64,000 nucleotides of DNA. Origin: an uncultured Oscillospiraceae bacterium. Lineage in GTDB: Bacteria > Bacillota > Clostridia > Oscillospirales > Oscillospiraceae. A model generated the notes under the pieces. It saw only the letters and a list, made by a program, of their open reading frames with translations, was not told the origin of the DNA and did no database searches. The stretch spans positions 124,001 through 188,000 of the forward strand of contig CAKTNS010000001.1 in assembly GCA_934589225.1 (NCBI GenBank), read 5' to 3'. Made by a program: the position numbers and the translations under genes. Shown one piece after another: positions 49,673-58,241 of the stretch; the stretch's first letter is position 1, and each line of letters begins with the position of its first letter.

Positions 49673-50227
49673 ATGGACAACCTATTGGACTTTTTAAAGA
49701 GCCGGAGAAGCACCCGGAAGTTCCTTCAAAAACCAGTTCCCCAGGCGCTGCGGGACCAGGTCGTAGAAGCCGGACGGTTTGCTCCCAGCGGTATGAACCT
49801 ACAGCAGACCCGATTTTTGGTGATTGAGAACAAGGATGTGATGGAGCAGCTTGCGGAGCTGGTGCGTCAGGGATTCCGAAAGACCGGCGTTTCCAGGCCA
49901 GACGATTATGTATTTCACTATAACCCCGCTGTCTTCATCGTCGTTTGCAACCGGGTGGATAACCCCAACAATCAGGCCGATTGCAGCTGTGCTTTGGAGA
50001 ACATGATGCTTATGGCAAATGCCCTGGAGCTTGGCAGCTGCTGGATCAATCAGCTGAAAACCCTCAATGCCGATGAAGCCATTCTCCGCTATCTGGAAAG
50101 CCTTGGCATGGACCCGGAGGAAAAGCCCTTTGGCGCTCTTGCGCTGGGCTATCCGGATACGCCGGATGGGCTGCCCCTCCACGAAAGCAAGCCCCGAACC
50201 GGGAATCCGGTGGTATATATTCCGTAA
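49673..50227 (+). CDS. Nitroreductase-family FMN protein
   Basis: A 184-residue FMN-dependent oxidoreductase. The N-terminal SRRSTRKFLQKPVPQ and the flavin contacts AGRFAPSGMNLQQTRFLVI are typical. The middle has CSCALENMMLMANALELGSCWI and the C-terminal FGALALGYPD. It probably reduces nitro-compounds or quinones with NAD(P)H; the physiological substrate is unknown. AAAGGATGG precedes the ATG at 49673. It is a single-gene transcript ending in a bidirectional terminator. Confidence 0.92.
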   Translation: MDNLLDFLKSRRSTRKFLQKPVPQALRDQVVEAGRFAPSGMNLQQTRFLVIENKDVMEQLAELVRQGFRKTGVSRPDDYVFHYNPAVFIVVCNRVDNPNNQADCSCALENMMLMANALELGSCWINQLKTLNADEAILRYLESLGMDPEEKPFGALALGYPDTPDGLPLHESKPRTGNPVVYIP

Positions 50228-50274
50228 AGAAAAAATGAGATCAGGATCGCCGAAGCATCCCGATCTCGTTTTTC
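50228..50274. terminator. Bidirectional terminator between nitroreductase gene and ftsH
   Basis: An 11-bp stem with one mismatch (GAGATCAGGAT/ATCCCGATCTC), with GTTTTT on the plus side and TTTTTT on the minus side. Confidence 0.85.
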
Positions 50275-50291
50275 TGTATTCAGCCTTTTCT

Positions 50292-52166
50292 TTATTCCTC
50301 CGGCTCTTCGTAGCCGTCTGTCAGGGCCGTGGCGGAGGTGTCCGAAATCTGGCGGCCTTCCATCAGGTCCGCAAATTGGGCGCCGCTCATGGTCTCGTTG
50401 GCCATCAGGTAGTCCACCACCTGGTGGAGCTTCTCCCCGTCCCGGGTCAGAATGGTCTTGCAGTCCTCATAGGCCCGGTCGATCAGGACCTTCACTTCCT
50501 CGTCGATGGTCCCGGCCACTTTTTCGGAATAGCTCTTGGTGTTCTGATAATCCCGGCCGATAAACACTTCCCCGTCATCCAGATAGGACACGGTGCCCAG
50601 CTTTTCGCACATGCCGTAGCGAGCGACCATATCCTTGGCAAGCTTGGTGGCCCGCTCAATATCATTGGAAGCACCTACGGAAATATCGCCCACATACAAC
50701 GCTTCTGCCACACGGCCGCCCAACAGGCCCACGATCTGCTCGTACATCTCATTGCGGGTCAGATTGGAGGAATCGTCCTTGGGAAGATACCAGGTGGCAC
50801 CCAGGCTCCTGCCTCGGGGCACGATGGAAATCTGGCGCACCGGGTCATGGGAGGGCAGCCGATACATGGCAACCGCATGACCGGCCTCGTGGATCGCCGT
50901 GGTTTTCAAATCCCGGCGGGACTGCACATGGCTGTGCTTGGCAGGACCGGCCACGATTTTCATCAGGGCTTCGTTGATGTCCTCCATATTGAGAACCATC
51001 CGGTCCGCCCGGGCTGCCATAATGGCCGCTTCGTTCAGGAGATTACTCAAATCCGCGCCGGTAAAGCCGGAGGTGGCCCGGGCAACGGTCCGCAGATTCA
51101 CAGAATCATCCAGCTTCTTATCCTTGGCGTGGACCTTTAAAATCTCTTCCCGGCCCTTCACGTCCGGGCGGTTCACCTGGATCTGCCGGTCAAACCGACC
51201 GGGCCGCAGCAGGGCGGGGTCCAGAATATCAGGCCGGTTGGTGGCGGCCAGAACAATAATGCCCTCGGTGTGGCCAAAGCCGTCCATTTCCACCAGCAGC
51301 TGGTTCAGAGTCTGCTCTTTTTCATCGTGACCGCCACCCAGTCCGGTGCCGCGCTTGCGTCCAACGGCATCGATCTCATCAATAAACACAATGGCAGGGG
51401 CCAGCTTTTTCGCCTGCTCAAACAGGTCCCGGACGCGGCTGGCACCGACGCCCACATACATTTCCACGAAATCAGAGCCGGAAATGGACAGGAACTGTAC
51501 ACCGGCCTCTCCGGCTACAGCCCGGGCCAGCAGGGTCTTGCCTGTGCCCGGAGGGCCCACCAGCAAAATGCCGTGGGGAATCCTGGCTCCGATTTTGGCA
51601 AATTTTTCGGGAGCCCGCAAAAAGTCCACGATCTCCTGCAATTCTTCTTTCTCTTCATCCGCACCGGCTACATCAGCAAAGGTGACCTTCCGTCCGTCGG
51701 GAACGCCCAGAACAGTCCGGGCCTTTCCGAAGTTGGCCATGGGATTGGTGCCGTTCATTTTGCCCATGAGCATGGTCCAGAGCACCAGCAGCACCGCCCC
51801 AACGATCAGCAGCGGCATCACAAAATCATAGGCAGAGAATGCCTTTCCGGGAATCAGGTCGTAGCTGACCAGCACGCCCTTTTCCTGCTGCTCCCGGAAC
51901 AGGTCCTCATACTCTTCAAAGAACCGTTCCGGCTGGGCAAGGTTTGCCTTGATTTCCGTTTGGCCCTTGACCGGGGTGTTCAGCTCCATGGTAATGGTGT
52001 TGTCCTTGACCACAAAGCTCTTGACCTGCTCCTGCTGCAGCAGCTCCACCACCTGGGAGTAGGGCACCGAAGGCCCCCCGGTGGTCATGAGGCCGCTGGC
52101 CCAGGAAAGCACCAGAAACAGCACCGCCAAATACAGCACCGACGGTATCAGCTTTTTGTAATTCAA
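50292..52166 (-). CDS. ftsH: ATP-dependent zinc metalloprotease FtsH
   Basis: A 624-residue membrane-bound AAA+ protease that degrades damaged membrane and regulatory proteins. Two N-terminal membrane helices (about 8-26 and 113-133) flank an outside domain. The AAA module has Walker A GPPGTGKT (about 208), Walker [12 protein letters not shown] and the [21 protein letters not shown]. The protease zinc site is HEAGH (about 428) with the third ligand in [10 protein letters not shown]. The start is TTG at 52166 with AAGGAG 8 nt upstream. It ends the gdpP-rplI-dnaB-tilS-hpt-ftsH operon. Confidence 0.97.
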   Translation of the reverse strand: MNYKKLIPSVLYLAVLFLVLSWASGLMTTGGPSVPYSQVVELLQQEQVKSFVVKDNTITMELNTPVKGQTEIKANLAQPERFFEEYEDLFREQQEKGVLVSYDLIPGKAFSAYDFVMPLLIVGAVLLVLWTMLMGKMNGTNPMANFGKARTVLGVPDGRKVTFADVAGADEEKEELQEIVDFLRAPEKFAKIGARIPHGILLVGPPGTGKTLLARAVAGEAGVQFLSISGSDFVEMYVGVGASRVRDLFEQAKKLAPAIVFIDEIDAVGRKRGTGLGGGHDEKEQTLNQLLVEMDGFGHTEGIIVLAATNRPDILDPALLRPGRFDRQIQVNRPDVKGREEILKVHAKDKKLDDSVNLRTVARATSGFTGADLSNLLNEAAIMAARADRMVLNMEDINEALMKIVAGPAKHSHVQSRRDLKTTAIHEAGHAVAMYRLPSHDPVRQISIVPRGRSLGATWYLPKDDSSNLTRNEMYEQIVGLLGGRVAEALYVGDISVGASNDIERATKLAKDMVARYGMCEKLGTVSYLDDGEVFIGRDYQNTKSYSEKVAGTIDEEVKVLIDRAYEDCKTILTRDGEKLHQVVDYLMANETMSGAQFADLMEGRQISDTSATALTDGYEEPEE

Positions 52167-52181
52167 ATCAGAAACTCCTTA

Positions 52182-52724
52182 TTAATCGCAGTACACTTCC
52201 GGCTTCAACACGCCGATATAGGGCAGATTGCGATAGTATTCATTGTAATCCAGACCGTAGCCCACCACAAACTCATTGGGCACGGTGTAGCCCACATAGT
52301 CGGGCTTCAGGGTGATGCCGGGCTTCCGGCGCTCGGGCTTATCCAGGAAGGTGCAGATTTTCAGGGAAGCAGGCTCCTTGGACAGAAGATGCCGATAGGT
52401 AAAGTCCAGAGAATTGCCCGTATCGTAAATATCCTCCAGAATCAGCACATGGCGGCCCTTAATATCAGCAGAAATATCCCGCTTGACCTCCATGTTTCCC
52501 GTGGAAGCGGTTCCTGCATAGGAAGAGATCCACATAAAATCCATCTGGCAGGGGGTCTTGATTTCCCGGATCATATCCGCATAGAACACCACCACGCCCT
52601 TGAGTACACCCACGATCACAGGGGACTTGCCCTCATAGTCCCGGGTCAGCTCCTGACCCAGTTCCCGGACACGCTGCCGGATCTGCTCTTCCGTCAGCAG
52701 GACCTTCATAATATCATTTTCCAT
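52182..52724 (-). CDS. hpt: Hypoxanthine phosphoribosyltransferase
   Basis: A 180-residue purine salvage enzyme making IMP and GMP from hypoxanthine or guanine and PRPP. The PRPP-binding motif is HVLILEDIYDTGNSLDF (about 93-108), preceded by the active-site loop with MWISSYAGTASTG. FVVGYGLDYNEYYRNLPYIG is the family C-terminus. The start is taken as ATG 52724 with GGAGG 9 nt upstream; a second ATG five codons on is possible. It overlaps tilS by 11 nt; the tilS-hpt-ftsH order is the same as in Bacillus. Confidence 0.96.
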   Translation of the reverse strand: MENDIMKVLLTEEQIRQRVRELGQELTRDYEGKSPVIVGVLKGVVVFYADMIREIKTPCQMDFMWISSYAGTASTGNMEVKRDISADIKGRHVLILEDIYDTGNSLDFTYRHLLSKEPASLKICTFLDKPERRKPGITLKPDYVGYTVPNEFVVGYGLDYNEYYRNLPYIGVLKPEVYCD

Positions 52725-54018
52725 TCTCCGTACCTCCATAATTCTCCTCTTGATTGTTTGGCACCAGCCGCACCCACATTGCGGGGGGCGTCACGGCCCG
52801 GCGATCCTCGGATACCCCCAGGCCAAAAACCGCCAGGACCCCCTTTTCATCCGCCAGAACAGGAACCATCAGGCGCTTGGATGCAGGGATCTTACGGTCA
52901 ATATACAATTTTTTTAAAGACTTCCTTCCACCGGAAAGGGTCATGCAGTCACCGGACAGGCGGCTTCTTAATTGAAGCATTCCCTGTGGCCGGACATAGA
53001 AGCCCTCTTCGCAGGGAACAAGGGTCTCTACCGGTGTGCAGAGCACCGCGGCGTCAAGCTCCGGGATTTCCGTCCGTCCGGGGCAGCACAGGTTATAAAC
53101 GGGCAGCAAGCCCACCTCTTCCCGCTTTACCAGCCGGTCATATTCCCGGCCGATGGTAACGCCGCCGGGAAACTGCATGGAAGCCGAGGGGTTCCAATGA
53201 AACACCAGTGACTCCAGCTGAAGAATGTGTACCTGCTCCGGCTCCTTTACCCCGCTGTCCTTTAAGAAGCGCTCCAAAAGCCGGCGGCGCAGAGGCCCGG
53301 GAAGGTCTTTCAGCCGGGATACCGGCGGCATGGTCTCCGGCAGCAGGGACTGTAAAAAAGCTTCTTCCTGCCGCAAACTCATGGCCATAGCAGACAGATT
53401 CTCCCCAATTTTGGGGTTCTCCTGCCGCAAAAGGGGCATGACCTCATGACGGATACGGTTCCTTAAAAAGGCATTTTCCCCGTTGGAGCTGTCCTCCACA
53501 TGGGAAAGAGCGTATTCCTCCAAAAAGGCCTCCACTTCCCTTCTGGTGATGGAAAGCATGGGGCGGATGACATTTCCGCTGACCGGAGCGATGGCCCCCA
53601 GGCCCTTCAGTCCGGTGCCACGCAGGAGCCGCAGAAGGACCGTCTCGGCGTTGTCGTCTGCCGTATGGGCTGTGGCTACCCTGCCGGGAAGGCTTCGCAG
53701 GAAGGCATATCGGGCCTCTCTGGCCGAGGCTTCCAATCCTTTTTTCCCGGGCAGCACCTGGCCCCCGGAGACATGGAGGGGAATGCCATAGCTGTGACAA
53801 AATGTACGGACAAAAGCTTCGTCCCGGTCAGATTCTTCCCCACGAAGGTGATGGTTAAAATGGGCGGCTTCCAGGGTAATGTCCAGTTCTTCTTTTAAAA
53901 GATAGAGCCCAAAGGTCAGGGCCACCGAATCCGCGCCGCCGGAGAGCGCCACAATGACCCGGTCTCCCGGTAGAAGCATCCGATTGCTTTTCAGAAAGGC
54001 CCGGAGTTTACTCAGCAT
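52714..54018 (-). CDS. tilS: tRNA(Ile)-lysidine synthase
   Basis: A 434-residue enzyme that converts the CAU anticodon wobble C of tRNA-Ile to lysidine. The PP-loop ATP-binding motif is VALSGGADSVAL (about 23-34), followed by AAHFNHHLRGEESDRDEAFV and ATAHTADDNAETVLLRLLRGTG. EDSSNGENAFLRNRIRHEVMP is the tRNA-contact signature. The C-terminal domain includes KSLKKLYIDRKIPASKRLMVPV. The ATG at 54018 overlaps the dnaB 3' end by 11 nt. Confidence 0.95.
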   Translation of the reverse strand: MLSKLRAFLKSNRMLLPGDRVIVALSGGADSVALTFGLYLLKEELDITLEAAHFNHHLRGEESDRDEAFVRTFCHSYGIPLHVSGGQVLPGKKGLEASAREARYAFLRSLPGRVATAHTADDNAETVLLRLLRGTGLKGLGAIAPVSGNVIRPMLSITRREVEAFLEEYALSHVEDSSNGENAFLRNRIRHEVMPLLRQENPKIGENLSAMAMSLRQEEAFLQSLLPETMPPVSRLKDLPGPLRRRLLERFLKDSGVKEPEQVHILQLESLVFHWNPSASMQFPGGVTIGREYDRLVKREEVGLLPVYNLCCPGRTEIPELDAAVLCTPVETLVPCEEGFYVRPQGMLQLRSRLSGDCMTLSGGRKSLKKLYIDRKIPASKRLMVPVLADEKGVLAVFGLGVSEDRRAVTPPAMWVRLVPNNQEENYGGTENGK

Positions 54019-55345
54019 GCTTCCACTCCCGGTCCGCAAAGGACTGATACTGGCCGATCCACTGAAGCTTTACCGCCCCGGTTTCACCGTGACGGTTTTT
54101 CGCCACGATGCACTCGGCAATGCCCTTGTCTTCGGTATTGGGATTATAATACTCGTCCCGGTAGATGAACATTACGGAGTCCGCGTCCTGTTCGATGGCG
54201 CCGGATTCCCGGAGGTCTGACAAAATGGGCCGCTTGTCGGTACGGCTCTCCACCGCACGGGACAGCTGGCTCAGGCAAATCACCGGCACATTCAGTTCCT
54301 TGGCCATGATTTTAAGAGAACGGGAAATTTCGCCGACCACCACCACACGGTTTTCGCTGTTCTTCCCGTAGCCGGAGCCCTGCATCAGCTGCAAATAGTC
54401 GATGATAATGAGGCCCAGGTTATCAAGACGCCGGCATTTGGCGTTGATATCCGCCACCGTGACCGTTGGATTGTCGTCAATGCGAATATCCATGCGGCTT
54501 AATTCATCGGAAGCCATGCACAGCTTGGTCCATTCCTCGTCCGACAGCTTGCCGGTGGCCAGTTTTTGCAGCTCCACATAGCTTTTGTTGGCCAGCAGAC
54601 GCATGGCCAGCTGCTCCCGGGACATTTCCAGATTGAAAATGGCCACAGTTTTCTTATAGGTATGGGCCACATTGGCACCGATATTCAAGGCAAAGGCGGA
54701 TTTACCCATGGCAGGACGGGCGGCGATCAGCAACAGGTCCGATTTATTCAGGCCGTTGATCTTGCTGTCCAGGTCCTTTAGCCCCGTGGACATGCCCGCA
54801 ATGGAGGAATCCGACTGGGACAGCTCGTCCAGACGGTCAAAAACCTTGTGCAGCGTGGTTCCGATGTGCTCCAGGCTGTCACCCCGCTCTCCCTTCCGGA
54901 GGGCATAGATTTTCTTTTCCGCGGTCTCCAGGATTTCTCCGGCGGTGCCCGTCTGCTCGTAGACCATTTCGGAAATATCCCCTGCCGCCTGGCCCAGGCC
55001 ACGGAGCATGGACTTTTCCTGGACGATGTTTGCATAGCGCACCACGTTGGCGGCGGTGGGCGTGATTTCCATCAGCTGCATCACGTACTCCTTGGAGTTG
55101 TCGTGATAGTAGCCCAGCTCTTTGAGCTTATCCAGAACGGTCACAGGGTCAATGGTCTCGGAGAAATTGAACATGGTATAGACCGTTTCATAAATCTCCC
55201 GGTTCTGTTCCAGATAGAAATCCTCCGGCTTCAGAATTCCGATGACCTCCGCTACACAGCGGCTATCGATGAGAATAGAGCCCAATACGGCCTGCTCCGC
55301 CTCCAGTGACTGGGGCTGCTGTCTGGCCAACAATTCTTCATCCAT
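54008..55345 (-). CDS. dnaB: Replicative DNA helicase DnaB
   Basis: A 445-residue hexameric helicase that unwinds DNA at the replication fork. The N-terminal domain begins QSLEAEQAVLGSILID, and the RecA-like domain has Walker A ARPAMGKSAFALNIG (about 210), AIFNLEMSREQLAMRLL, LIIIDYLQLMQGSG and LSQLSRAVESRTDKRPILSD. No intein is present. AAAGGAGA precedes the ATG. Placement after rplI is conserved in Firmicutes. Confidence 0.97.
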   Translation of the reverse strand: MDEELLARQQPQSLEAEQAVLGSILIDSRCVAEVIGILKPEDFYLEQNREIYETVYTMFNFSETIDPVTVLDKLKELGYYHDNSKEYVMQLMEITPTAANVVRYANIVQEKSMLRGLGQAAGDISEMVYEQTGTAGEILETAEKKIYALRKGERGDSLEHIGTTLHKVFDRLDELSQSDSSIAGMSTGLKDLDSKINGLNKSDLLLIAARPAMGKSAFALNIGANVAHTYKKTVAIFNLEMSREQLAMRLLANKSYVELQKLATGKLSDEEWTKLCMASDELSRMDIRIDDNPTVTVADINAKCRRLDNLGLIIIDYLQLMQGSGYGKNSENRVVVVGEISRSLKIMAKELNVPVICLSQLSRAVESRTDKRPILSDLRESGAIEQDADSVMFIYRDEYYNPNTEDKGIAECIVAKNRHGETGAVKLQWIGQYQSFADREWKHAE

Positions 55346-55378
55346 AGCTTCTCTCCTTTGCGCAACTATAATTGGGCA

Positions 55379-55825
55379 TTATGCCTCTTCGATTTTAACC
55401 GTCAGAGGCGCAGTAATCTCATAGCCCAGCTTGCAGGTCACGGTATAAGTGCCAACGTTCTTAATGGCATCAGCAATCACGATTTTCCGCTTGTCCAGAG
55501 TGATCCCGGCGGAAGCCTTCAGGGCATCCGCAATTTCCTGGTTGGTAATGGAACCGAACAGCCGGCCGTTTCCGCCGCCCTTGGCGGTGACGGTGACGGT
55601 CAGCTCCCGGAGCTTCTTGGAGGTCTCCATGGCCTCGGCCTTTTCCTTGGCAATCCGCTCCTGGGTGGCCTTATCGTTCATACGCATGGTGTTCACCGCA
55701 TCGGCAGTGGCCTCAATGGCGATTTTTCTGGGCAGCATATAGTTCCGGGCGTAGCCGTCGGAAACCTCCAGCATCTGCCCCTTCTTGCCCTTTCCACGTA
55801 CATCTTGCAGCAAAATAACTTTCAT
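55379..55825 (-). CDS. rplI: 50S ribosomal protein L9
   Basis: A 148-residue 23S rRNA-binding ribosomal protein. The N-terminal signature [20 protein letters not shown] and [18 protein letters not shown] are diagnostic; the connecting helix and the C-terminal domain ([16 protein letters not shown]) are complete. AAGGAG precedes the ATG, 14 nt after the gdpP stop. Confidence 0.98.
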   Translation of the reverse strand: MKVILLQDVRGKGKKGQMLEVSDGYARNYMLPRKIAIEATADAVNTMRMNDKATQERIAKEKAEAMETSKKLRELTVTVTAKGGGNGRLFGSITNQEIADALKASAGITLDKRKIVIADAIKNVGTYTVTCKLGYEITAPLTVKIEEA

Positions 55826-55839
55826 TTTTCAAATTCTCC

Positions 55840-57807
55840 TTATTCTTCATAGAAAGCGTCGATCGACGCGATCAGTTTATCCAATGCATCCTTCACGCTG
55901 ACACCCTGCATCTGGGCACCTGCGGTGGCTGCGTTGCCGCCGCCGCCCAAAGGCTCCAGGATCATCTGCACGTTGGCCGAGCCGATGCTGCGGGCGGAAA
56001 TAATGGTCACATCCCCATCGGGGTACAGCACAAAGGAAGCGGTGATGCCGGAAATGTTCAACAGCTCATCCGCTGCCTGGGCAGCCAGAATTCTGCTTGT
56101 GGTCTGCTCCAAAGCCGCAATGGCCAGTTCATCCCGATAAAGCTTGGCTTCCTTGATGATCTGGTACTTTTCCAGGGTGTCGTGGAAGTCGTTTTGCAGC
56201 AGCAGTTTCACTTCCGTGGTGTCCGCACCCAGCCGTCGCAGCACCGCCGCGGCTTCAAAGGTCCGTTCTCCGGTCCGGACGTTAAAGAACTTGGTGTCCA
56301 GACAGATACCGGCCATCAGGCTCTTGGCTTCAATGGGCAGCACGTCCCGGCTTTCCACGGCATAGGTGACCAGCTCCGTGACCAGCTCCGAAGCGGAAGA
56401 GGCGTAGGTCTCGTGAAGGTTTACGACCACGGGGTTTATATAATCCGCGGCCCGGCGGTGATGGTCCACCACGCAGACCTTGGAAATGGCTTCCAGCAGG
56501 GGCTTAAACTCCACCTGGTCCGGCCGGTTGGTATCCACCACGATCAGAATGCTCTTATTGTCGCAGGCAAGCAGGGCATCCTGCCCGGAAATAAACACAT
56601 CCCGATATTCCGGCACATTCCGGAGCTCTTCCAGCAGTCTCGGGCAGGCATTGTTTTCCAGGTCAATAACGATGCTGGCCTTCTTGCCCTTCTTCCGGCA
56701 CAGGCAGTTGATGCCCACGGCGGCACCCAGGGAATCCAGGTCGGCACTTCGGTGGCCCATTATAAATACATGGTCACTTTGAGCGATCAGCTCCATTAAG
56801 GAATTGGCCGTCACTCTGGACCGGACCTTGCTGCGGTACTCCGTCTCCTTGCTACGGCCGCCGTAGAAATCAAAGTTGAACCGGTCCTTGATAACTGCCT
56901 GGTCACCGCCCCGGCTCAAAGCCATTTCAATACTCAGGGCCGCAAAGCTGTAGCCCTCTTCAAAATCCGCGCCGTCTACACCCAGGCCGATGGAAATAGA
57001 GGCAGCCAGGCCGGAGGGGCTGGCGATTTTGTGGATTTTTTCCAGCAAGGAAAACTTATCGGCCTTGGCCCGCTCCAAATCCCGTTTTTCAAAAATAAAC
57101 AGAAATCGGTTCCGCTCCAACCGGCGCAGAAGGCCCCGGTAATCCTCCGTCCACTGGGTAATGGTGTCATTCAAATTTGCGTTCAGCTTGGAAATGGCAC
57201 TTTCCGTCAGGTTCTGGGTCATTTCCTCGTAGTTATCGATGAGAATAATGGCAACCACAGGGCGGGAACGAATATACTCATCCCGCACCTGATACATTTC
57301 CGTCAAGTCGCTGAGGTACAGCGCCGCCAGTCTGCTTCCGGCGGAGCGGAGCATGGTCCCGTAGACCCGATAGCGGCCCTTGCCCAGCACCACATCCTGG
57401 GGGGCCTCATTTTTTCCGGCGGTGAGGAAATCCAATGTAATACCGGGCAGCACATCCTCCAGCTTTTCATCGGAAAGGGCCTTCAGTCCGCCGCTGAGCT
57501 GTGAAAACCGGTAGTTCTCCCAAACAACGGTGCCGTCGTCCATCTGAACCATCAGGGCCGGCAGCGGGCCGTCCCCTTTGCAGACGCTCTCCATGGAATC
57601 CGGGTCCGATTGCAGATACTGCTGCAAGGCCCGTTTCCGGTACTGGCGCTCCACCAGATAAAACACCAGGGTCAGCAGCGCGACCACCAGCTCCCCAACG
57701 CCGATCCAGGTTTTCCCCGTCAAAAAAGCAAGGGCGCAAAAGCCAAACAGAATTATAAAATAGATACCCTTCCCGGGTTTCAGCAGTCGCTCCAGCTTCT
57801 TCTCCAT
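55840..57807 (-). CDS. gdpP: Cyclic-di-AMP phosphodiesterase GdpP
   Basis: A 655-residue membrane enzyme that hydrolyses c-di-AMP and so affects potassium uptake, osmotic balance and cell-wall stress. Two N-terminal membrane helices (about 10-50) are followed by a PAS-like domain (to about 160), a degenerate GGDEF domain (about 170-300) and the DHH/DHHA1 catalytic core. DHH motifs are MGHRSADLDSLGAAVG, IVVDTNRPDQ and CVVDHHRRA; the DHHA1 glycine motif is GGGGNAATAGAQ. AAGGGG precedes the ATG at 57807. It is the first gene of the operon to ftsH. Confidence 0.95.
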   Translation of the reverse strand: MEKKLERLLKPGKGIYFIILFGFCALAFLTGKTWIGVGELVVALLTLVFYLVERQYRKRALQQYLQSDPDSMESVCKGDGPLPALMVQMDDGTVVWENYRFSQLSGGLKALSDEKLEDVLPGITLDFLTAGKNEAPQDVVLGKGRYRVYGTMLRSAGSRLAALYLSDLTEMYQVRDEYIRSRPVVAIILIDNYEEMTQNLTESAISKLNANLNDTITQWTEDYRGLLRRLERNRFLFIFEKRDLERAKADKFSLLEKIHKIASPSGLAASISIGLGVDGADFEEGYSFAALSIEMALSRGGDQAVIKDRFNFDFYGGRSKETEYRSKVRSRVTANSLMELIAQSDHVFIMGHRSADLDSLGAAVGINCLCRKKGKKASIVIDLENNACPRLLEELRNVPEYRDVFISGQDALLACDNKSILIVVDTNRPDQVEFKPLLEAISKVCVVDHHRRAADYINPVVVNLHETYASSASELVTELVTYAVESRDVLPIEAKSLMAGICLDTKFFNVRTGERTFEAAAVLRRLGADTTEVKLLLQNDFHDTLEKYQIIKEAKLYRDELAIAALEQTTSRILAAQAADELLNISGITASFVLYPDGDVTIISARSIGSANVQMILEPLGGGGNAATAGAQMQGVSVKDALDKLIASIDAFYEE

Positions 57808-57845
57808 TGTCCGGCCCCTTCCTGTATGCAATGATAGGTTATTTT

Positions 57846-57874
57846 ATTATAGCAAACCAGCGGTCTATTGGCAA
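57846..57874 (-). promoter_or_regulatory. gdpP operon promoter
   Basis: The minus strand reads TTGCCA, 17 nt spacer, TATAAT, about 32 nt before the gdpP start codon. Confidence 0.8.
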
Positions 57875-57923
57875 CTGTTTTTCTGCGCTTTTTCGCTTCC
57901 AAAAAAGTTTTCAAAAATAAATG

Positions 57924-57952
57924 TATACTTTTTTGCGAAGCTGTGCTATACT
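57924..57952 (+). promoter_or_regulatory. Promoter for the rnjA leader or ncRNA
   Basis: An extended -10 (TG, one base, TATACT at 57947-57952). The -35 region (TATACT, 57924-57929) is poor, so the extended element probably carries it. Confidence 0.55.
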
Positions 57953-57958
57953 AAGGGG

Positions 57959-58110
57959 CGAATTGCGCGGGTAGGCAGACCCGGCAGACAAAATAGACCG
58001 GCACAATCTGTGCCCCAAAGAAGCCCCTTTTCTTTTGGTCCCCCGCGATAGCCCCCGGGCGCCCAGGCGGTCAGACCAGAATGTTCAATGCCTGTCCATA
58101 CGGCAGGGGT
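57959..58110 (+). ncRNA. Candidate structured RNA or rnjA 5' leader
   Basis: The roughly 280 nt between the promoter and rnjA hold no convincing gene but several pairings. A long-range helix joins CGCGGG (57966-57971) and GACC (57978-57981) to GGTC (58037-58040) and CCCGCG (58042-58047). Inside it is a 6-bp hairpin GGCACA/TGTGCC (58000-58014) and a weaker CCAAAG/CTTTTGG stem. I do not recognise a known riboswitch, 6S, SRP, tmRNA or RNase P signature. No terminator separates it from rnjA, so a regulatory leader is as likely as an independent RNA. A 27-codon ORF (TTG 58119 to 58202) with AGGGGTG upstream lies at its 3' end and may be chance. Confidence 0.4.
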
Positions 58111-58241
58111 GACTTTATTTGGAATATATGCAGGCGTTTTTCGGAGAAAACGGCGTTACAGGGCCCTCTTTTCCCAATACGGCTGCTTTGTTTGCTATGT
58201 AATTTTGAAGTTTTTTACGTTTGAAAGGAGTTATAAACAAA

